From Pseudomonadota bacterium (lineage in GTDB: Bacteria; Pseudomonadota; Gammaproteobacteria; Burkholderiales; JAKAFK01): a stretch of 64,000 bases of DNA. The stretch covers positions 1 through 64,000 of the forward strand of contig JAJYKK010000007.1 of assembly GCA_021788645.1 (NCBI GenBank), read 5' to 3'. How positions within the stretch are numbered: the first letter of the stretch is position 1; every line of letters starts with the position of its first letter. Shown piece by piece: positions 60,901 to 64,000 of the stretch. The translations under genes were made by a program, and so were the position numbers. The notes beneath the pieces are model-generated. The model worked only from the letters and a program-made list of their open reading frames with translations, was not told the DNA's origin and ran no database searches.

Positions 60901-62421
60901 TCAGCCGAGGCGCAAGCGCACCTGCATGACCACGATCACGAGCAGAAGAACGACCACCCCGGCCAGCAGCCGATACGTCCAGCGCAGCGACGTCTCCAGA
61001 CGCTCAATGGCAAGGTCCGCCTGCGCCACCTCCGCCTGCAGGCGCCGGTGGACAAGCCGCGGCAGTTCGGGCAGGAGCGTGCCCCATTGCGGGGCCTCCT
61101 TCCTTAAAGCCGCCAGCAGCCCGCGCCAGCCCACCTGTTCGCTCATCCAGCGCTCCAGGAACGGCTTTGCCGTGCGCCACAGGTCCAGATCCGGATCAAG
61201 CTGGCGTCCGAGGCCTTCGATGTTGAGCAGGGTTTTCTGGAGCAACACGAGCTGCGGCTGGATCTCGACGTTGAAGCGGCGCGAGGCCTGGAACAGACGC
61301 AGCAGGACCTTGCCGAAGGAAATCTCCTTCAGCGGACGGTCGAAAACCGGTTCGCACACCGCGCGGATGGCGGCCTCGAACTCGTCCAGACGCGTATCGG
61401 GCGGCGCCCAGCCCGCCTCGATGTGCGCCGCGGCCACCCGACGGTAGTCGCGCCGGAAGAAGGCCAGGAAATTCTGCGCGAGGTAGTTCTTGTCGACATC
61501 GGTGAGCGTGCCCATGATGCCGAAGTCGAGCGCGATGTATTGACCGCCCGCGCCCACAAAGATGTTGCCCGGGTGCATGTCGGCGTGGAAGAAGCCGTCG
61601 CGGAACACCTGCGTGAAGAAGATCTCGACCCCCGCCGAGGCGAGCCGGGGAATGTCCACGCCCTGCGCGCGCAAGGCCTCCACCTGGGAGATCGGCGTGC
61701 CGTACATGCGCTCCATCACCATCACCTCGGTGCGGCAATGGTCCCAGTAGACCTCGGGCACCTTGAGCAGCGCGGAGCCTTCAAAGTTGCGGCGCAGCTG
61801 GCTCGCATTGGCGGCCTCGATCATGAGATCGAGCTCATCGTCGAGATGCTTGGCGAACTCCGCGACAACCTCGCGCGGACGCAGGCGCTTGCCGTCGGCC
61901 CACAAGGTTTCGACCAGACCGGCCCCGATCTCGAGCAAGGAGAGGTCCTTGGCGATGACGCGCCCGATCCCCGGGCGCAGGATCTTGACGGCCACCTCGC
62001 GCCCATCGGGCAGCCGCGCGAAATGCACTTGCGCGACCGAGGCGCTGGCCACCGGCTTGAGCGCGAATTCCGGGAAGACGTCGGACAGGGGGCGTCCATA
62101 GGCGCGCGCGAGGGTGTCGAGCACCGACGCCGCATCGAAGGGCGGCACCCGATCCTGCAGCTTGGCGAGCTCGTCGGCCAGGTCTGCGGGCAGAAGGTCG
62201 CGGCGGGTGGACAGCGCTTGCCCGAACTTGACGAAAATCGGGCCCAAGGCCTCCAGCGCGCGGCGCAGGCGCACCGCGCGCGGCTCCTCGAGGCGCCGCC
62301 AGAACAGCAGGGCACGGAAGAGAACCTGCAGCCAGCGAAAGCGCGCATGGCCCAGGAAAAATTCCTCCAGCCCGAAGCGCACGGAGACGGTCAGGATGCG
62401 GAAAAGGCGCAGGAAACGCAT
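60901..62421 (-). CDS. ubiB: Ubiquinone biosynthesis kinase-like protein UbiB
   Basis: A 506-residue atypical kinase of the ABC1/ADCK/UbiB family. The diagnostic KxGQ motif is at 65-68 ([16 protein letters not shown]). The Ala-rich nucleotide loop is [13 protein letters not shown]. The catalytic segment [11 protein letters not shown] and the metal site [10 protein letters not shown] follow. A C-terminal hydrophobic segment (about 480-500) anchors it to the membrane. It supports ubiquinone synthesis, probably by extracting lipid intermediates. I chose ATG 62421; a long upstream extension in frame overlaps ubiJ and is not conserved. Confidence 0.95.
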   Translation of the reverse strand: MRFLRLFRILTVSVRFGLEEFFLGHARFRWLQVLFRALLFWRRLEEPRAVRLRRALEALGPIFVKFGQALSTRRDLLPADLADELAKLQDRVPPFDAASVLDTLARAYGRPLSDVFPEFALKPVASASVAQVHFARLPDGREVAVKILRPGIGRVIAKDLSLLEIGAGLVETLWADGKRLRPREVVAEFAKHLDDELDLMIEAANASQLRRNFEGSALLKVPEVYWDHCRTEVMVMERMYGTPISQVEALRAQGVDIPRLASAGVEIFFTQVFRDGFFHADMHPGNIFVGAGGQYIALDFGIMGTLTDVDKNYLAQNFLAFFRRDYRRVAAAHIEAGWAPPDTRLDEFEAAIRAVCEPVFDRPLKEISFGKVLLRLFQASRRFNVEIQPQLVLLQKTLLNIEGLGRQLDPDLDLWRTAKPFLERWMSEQVGWRGLLAALRKEAPQWGTLLPELPRLVHRRLQAEVAQADLAIERLETSLRWTYRLLAGVVVLLLVIVVMQVRLRLG

Positions 62422-62432
62422 GCGCGGCGTCT

Positions 62433-63068
62433 TCAGGGCCGGACCGGTGCCGGGCCGGGGGAAAGGCGCCCGGCCGCGAGCGCGAACCGCTGTTCCAGGC
62501 GCGAACAATCGTCGCGCAGGCCATCGACGTCGCACAGGAAGGCGTCGACGGCATTCCGGGAGGCCAGAACCGGGCGTTCCTCGGTGAGGTACTCGATCGC
62601 CGTGCCCACCGCATCGCGCAGCCGCGCCTTTTGCCAGGCCAGGAGGCGCCTCGCCGCGCCCACCATCCGATGGGCGGCGATGTCGCCGAAGAACCGGCTC
62701 AAGTCTTCTTCCGGATCCCACCACAGCCGGGTGGCCACGGCGAAGAGATCGCGGGCGAACTCCGGATCGCCGGAGGCCTCCGCCCGAGCCAGGGCGGCAC
62801 GGCCGGTGCCTGCGACGGCCGCCCAGAGCGACGCCGGGATACGCACGACGAGTTCGGCGTCAGCCTCCGGGGCCAGCGCCGCGAGGCTGCCCGCCGCACT
62901 CACCGCGAAGCCCAGGCGCAGAACCCCGAGATCGAGGCGCACGGCTTTGCCGCCGTGCGCAGCCAGCTTCTCGCGCGCCCAGGCGTCCTGGCGCAGGAGA
63001 TGGTTCAGCAAGGGGAAAACCGCCGCCGACACCGCGGCGGCGCCATGATCGCTCGGGGTCGAGGTCAA
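62433..63068 (-). CDS. ubiJ: Ubiquinone biosynthesis accessory factor UbiJ (SCP2 domain)
   Basis: A 211-residue lipid-binding protein. The N-terminal [22 protein letters not shown] and the strand-rich [14 protein letters not shown] form an SCP2-like domain. The C-terminal helical part is [12 protein letters not shown]. UbiJ binds ubiquinone intermediates and organises the Ubi complex. Its place between ubiE and ubiB is typical. No ATG is available at the conserved start, so TTG 63068 is the likely initiator. It ends 11 nt before the ubiB start. Confidence 0.9.
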   Translation of the reverse strand: MTSTPSDHGAAAVSAAVFPLLNHLLRQDAWAREKLAAHGGKAVRLDLGVLRLGFAVSAAGSLAALAPEADAELVVRIPASLWAAVAGTGRAALARAEASGDPEFARDLFAVATRLWWDPEEDLSRFFGDIAAHRMVGAARRLLAWQKARLRDAVGTAIEYLTEERPVLASRNAVDAFLCDVDGLRDDCSRLEQRFALAAGRLSPGPAPVRP

Positions 63069-63086
63069 CGCGGCACTTTCATCACG

Positions 63087-63821
63087 CTAAAATTTGAAGC
63101 CCTTGTGCAGGGCGACGACGCCGAGCGCCAGATTGAAGTATTCGACCCGCTCGAAGCCCGCCCCTTCCATCAGATGTTTCAATTCTTCCTGGGAAGGATG
63201 CATGCGGATCGATTCGGCGAGGTAGCGGTAGCTTTCCTCGTCGTGCACCACCAGACGCCCGAGGCGAGGCAGGACCTGGAACGAATAGGCGTCATAGAGA
63301 GGCGCAAGAGGCTTCCAGACCTTGGAGAATTCCAGCACCAGCACCCGCCCCCCGGGTCGCAAGACGCGATACATCTCGGCCAGCGCGCGGTCCTTGTGGG
63401 TCATGTTGCGCAATCCGAAGGCGACGGTTACGCAGTCGAACGTATCGTCGGCAAAGGGAATGCGCTCGGCATCGAACTGGACCGCCGGCACGGCGGCGCC
63501 AAGGTCCAGGAGCCGGTCCCGCCCGACGGAAAGCATGGAACTGTTGATGTCGGAGAGCACGACCAGGCCTTCGCGCCCGACCCGCTTCACGAAGTGAGAC
63601 GAAAGGTCGCCCGTGCCCCCCGCCACATCCAGCACGCGCGAGCCTCGCCGCACACCGCTTTGCTCGATGGCGAACGCCTTCCACAGACGGTGCAGCCCGC
63701 CGGACATGAGGTCGTTCATCAAGTCGTAACGGCGGGCCACCGAATGAAAGACATCGGCGACCTTCCTGGCCTTGTCCGCCTCGGGGACCGTCTCGTAGCC
63801 GAAATGGGTCGTCTTCTCCAT
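63087..63821 (-). CDS. ubiE: Ubiquinone/menaquinone C-methyltransferase UbiE
   Basis: A 244-residue SAM-dependent methyltransferase. The N-terminal [20 protein letters not shown], motif [13 protein letters not shown] (63-74) and [16 protein letters not shown] are family signatures. The end [16 protein letters not shown] is also typical. It C-methylates the demethoxy-quinol ring in ubiquinone synthesis. ATG 63821 has AAGGAA a few bases upstream, which decides it over an upstream TTG. It is followed by ubiJ after 18 nt. Confidence 0.96.
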   Translation of the reverse strand: MEKTTHFGYETVPEADKARKVADVFHSVARRYDLMNDLMSGGLHRLWKAFAIEQSGVRRGSRVLDVAGGTGDLSSHFVKRVGREGLVVLSDINSSMLSVGRDRLLDLGAAVPAVQFDAERIPFADDTFDCVTVAFGLRNMTHKDRALAEMYRVLRPGGRVLVLEFSKVWKPLAPLYDAYSFQVLPRLGRLVVHDEESYRYLAESIRMHPSQEELKHLMEGAGFERVEYFNLALGVVALHKGFKF

Positions 63822-63863
63822 GGTTTCCTTCAATCGCGTGCCGAACTCGCCGCCCTCACGCCG

Positions 63864-64000
63864 TCACTTCGACAGGGGGCGCGCCTGGAAGGGATTGGGG
63901 CCGGGCTCGCGGCTCGCGCCGGCCGCCTTGAGCCTGTCGAGGTAGCGCGCCCACAAGGCCTCCTGGTTCGCGCCCAGCTCGTAAAGGTAATCCCAGGAAT
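63864..64000 (-). CDS. DUF971-family protein, C-terminal end (partial)
   Basis: The last 45 codons of a minus-strand gene cut by the window edge. SWDYLYELGANQEALWARYL and a tail ending PFQARPLSK match the end of DUF971 proteins, which lie next to ubiE in many betaproteobacteria. DUF971 resembles the N-terminal domain of gamma-butyrobetaine hydroxylase; its role is unknown. Confidence 0.75.
   Translation of the reverse strand, partial: SWDYLYELGANQEALWARYLDRLKAAGASREPGPNPFQARPLSK

Noticed and set aside
1-64000. CRISPR arrays, tRNA, rRNA, attachment sites
   Set aside because: On reading through I saw no regular repeat-spacer pattern, no tRNA TTCRA-type arm with a matching acceptor stem, and no rRNA core sequence.

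Overview
The window looks like the chromosome of a high-GC proteobacterium, most likely a beta- or acidophile-type gammaproteobacterium. Three things point that way. The cell-wall and lipoate genes run mreD-mrdA-rodA-rlpA-dac-dat-ybeD-lipB-lipA. The ubiquinone genes run DUF971-ubiE-ubiJ-ubiB. Between them lies a long exosortase A (XrtA/EpsH) exopolysaccharide (EPS) locus. I cannot name the genus from sequence alone. All family names below come from reading motifs, not from a search.

Layout. (1) 1-8.7 kb: the 3' end of a TnpB-type gene ends 16 nt before mreD. It is followed by a tightly packed rod-shape, peptidoglycan and lipoate block. (2) 9-13.1 kb: selO, then on the minus strand an ABC-2 exporter pair, a small alpha/beta hydrolase and a thioredoxin-fold [2Fe-2S] ferredoxin. 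(3) 13.3-33.2 kb: a plus-strand run of XrtA-type EPS genes with the usual content: outer-membrane exporter, chain-length protein, tyrosine autokinase, beta-barrel, ATPase, deacetylase, FemAB-like protein, glycosyltransferases, exosortase fused to EpsI, asparagine-synthase-type amidotransferase, CapK-like ligase, Wzx flippase and sulfotransferase. (4) 33.3-33.9 kb: a decayed second TnpB copy of the same family as the one at the left edge. (5) 33.9-56.7 kb: accessory EPS genes. These include an (alpha/alpha) toroid protein, glycosyltransferases, methyltransferases, an MBOAT/SGNH O-acetylation pair, a heparinase-like lyase, a second sulfotransferase, a second deacetylase, two facing secreted kelch propellers, a second amidotransferase with a CelD/BcsL-type acyltransferase and a TPR protein, an O-antigen-ligase-like polymerase, a VanZ protein and a DHH phosphoesterase. 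(6) 57-60.9 kb: an HDOD protein, an EAL-like/HDOD protein and an HD-GYP phosphodiesterase. (7) 60.9-64 kb, minus strand: ubiB, ubiJ, ubiE and a partial DUF971 gene.

How the parts fit. The central 40 kb should build, decorate, polymerise and export a complex polysaccharide. Predicted decorations are sulfation, O-acetylation, O-methylation, amidation and de-N-acetylation. XrtA would process PEP-CTERM proteins at the cell surface, but I see no PEP-CTERM substrate here. I also see no priming glycosyltransferase and no PrsK/PrsR/PrsT regulators, so these must lie elsewhere if present. The HDOD/HD-GYP genes next to the locus suggest cyclic-di-GMP control, which is inference.

Most notable items: two TnpB relics sharing a 10-bp 3' end; a tail-to-tail pair of secreted kelch propellers with different export signals; two amidotransferase/acyltransferase sets, one with a displaced N-terminal cysteine; and GC-rich hairpins at every convergent gene junction.
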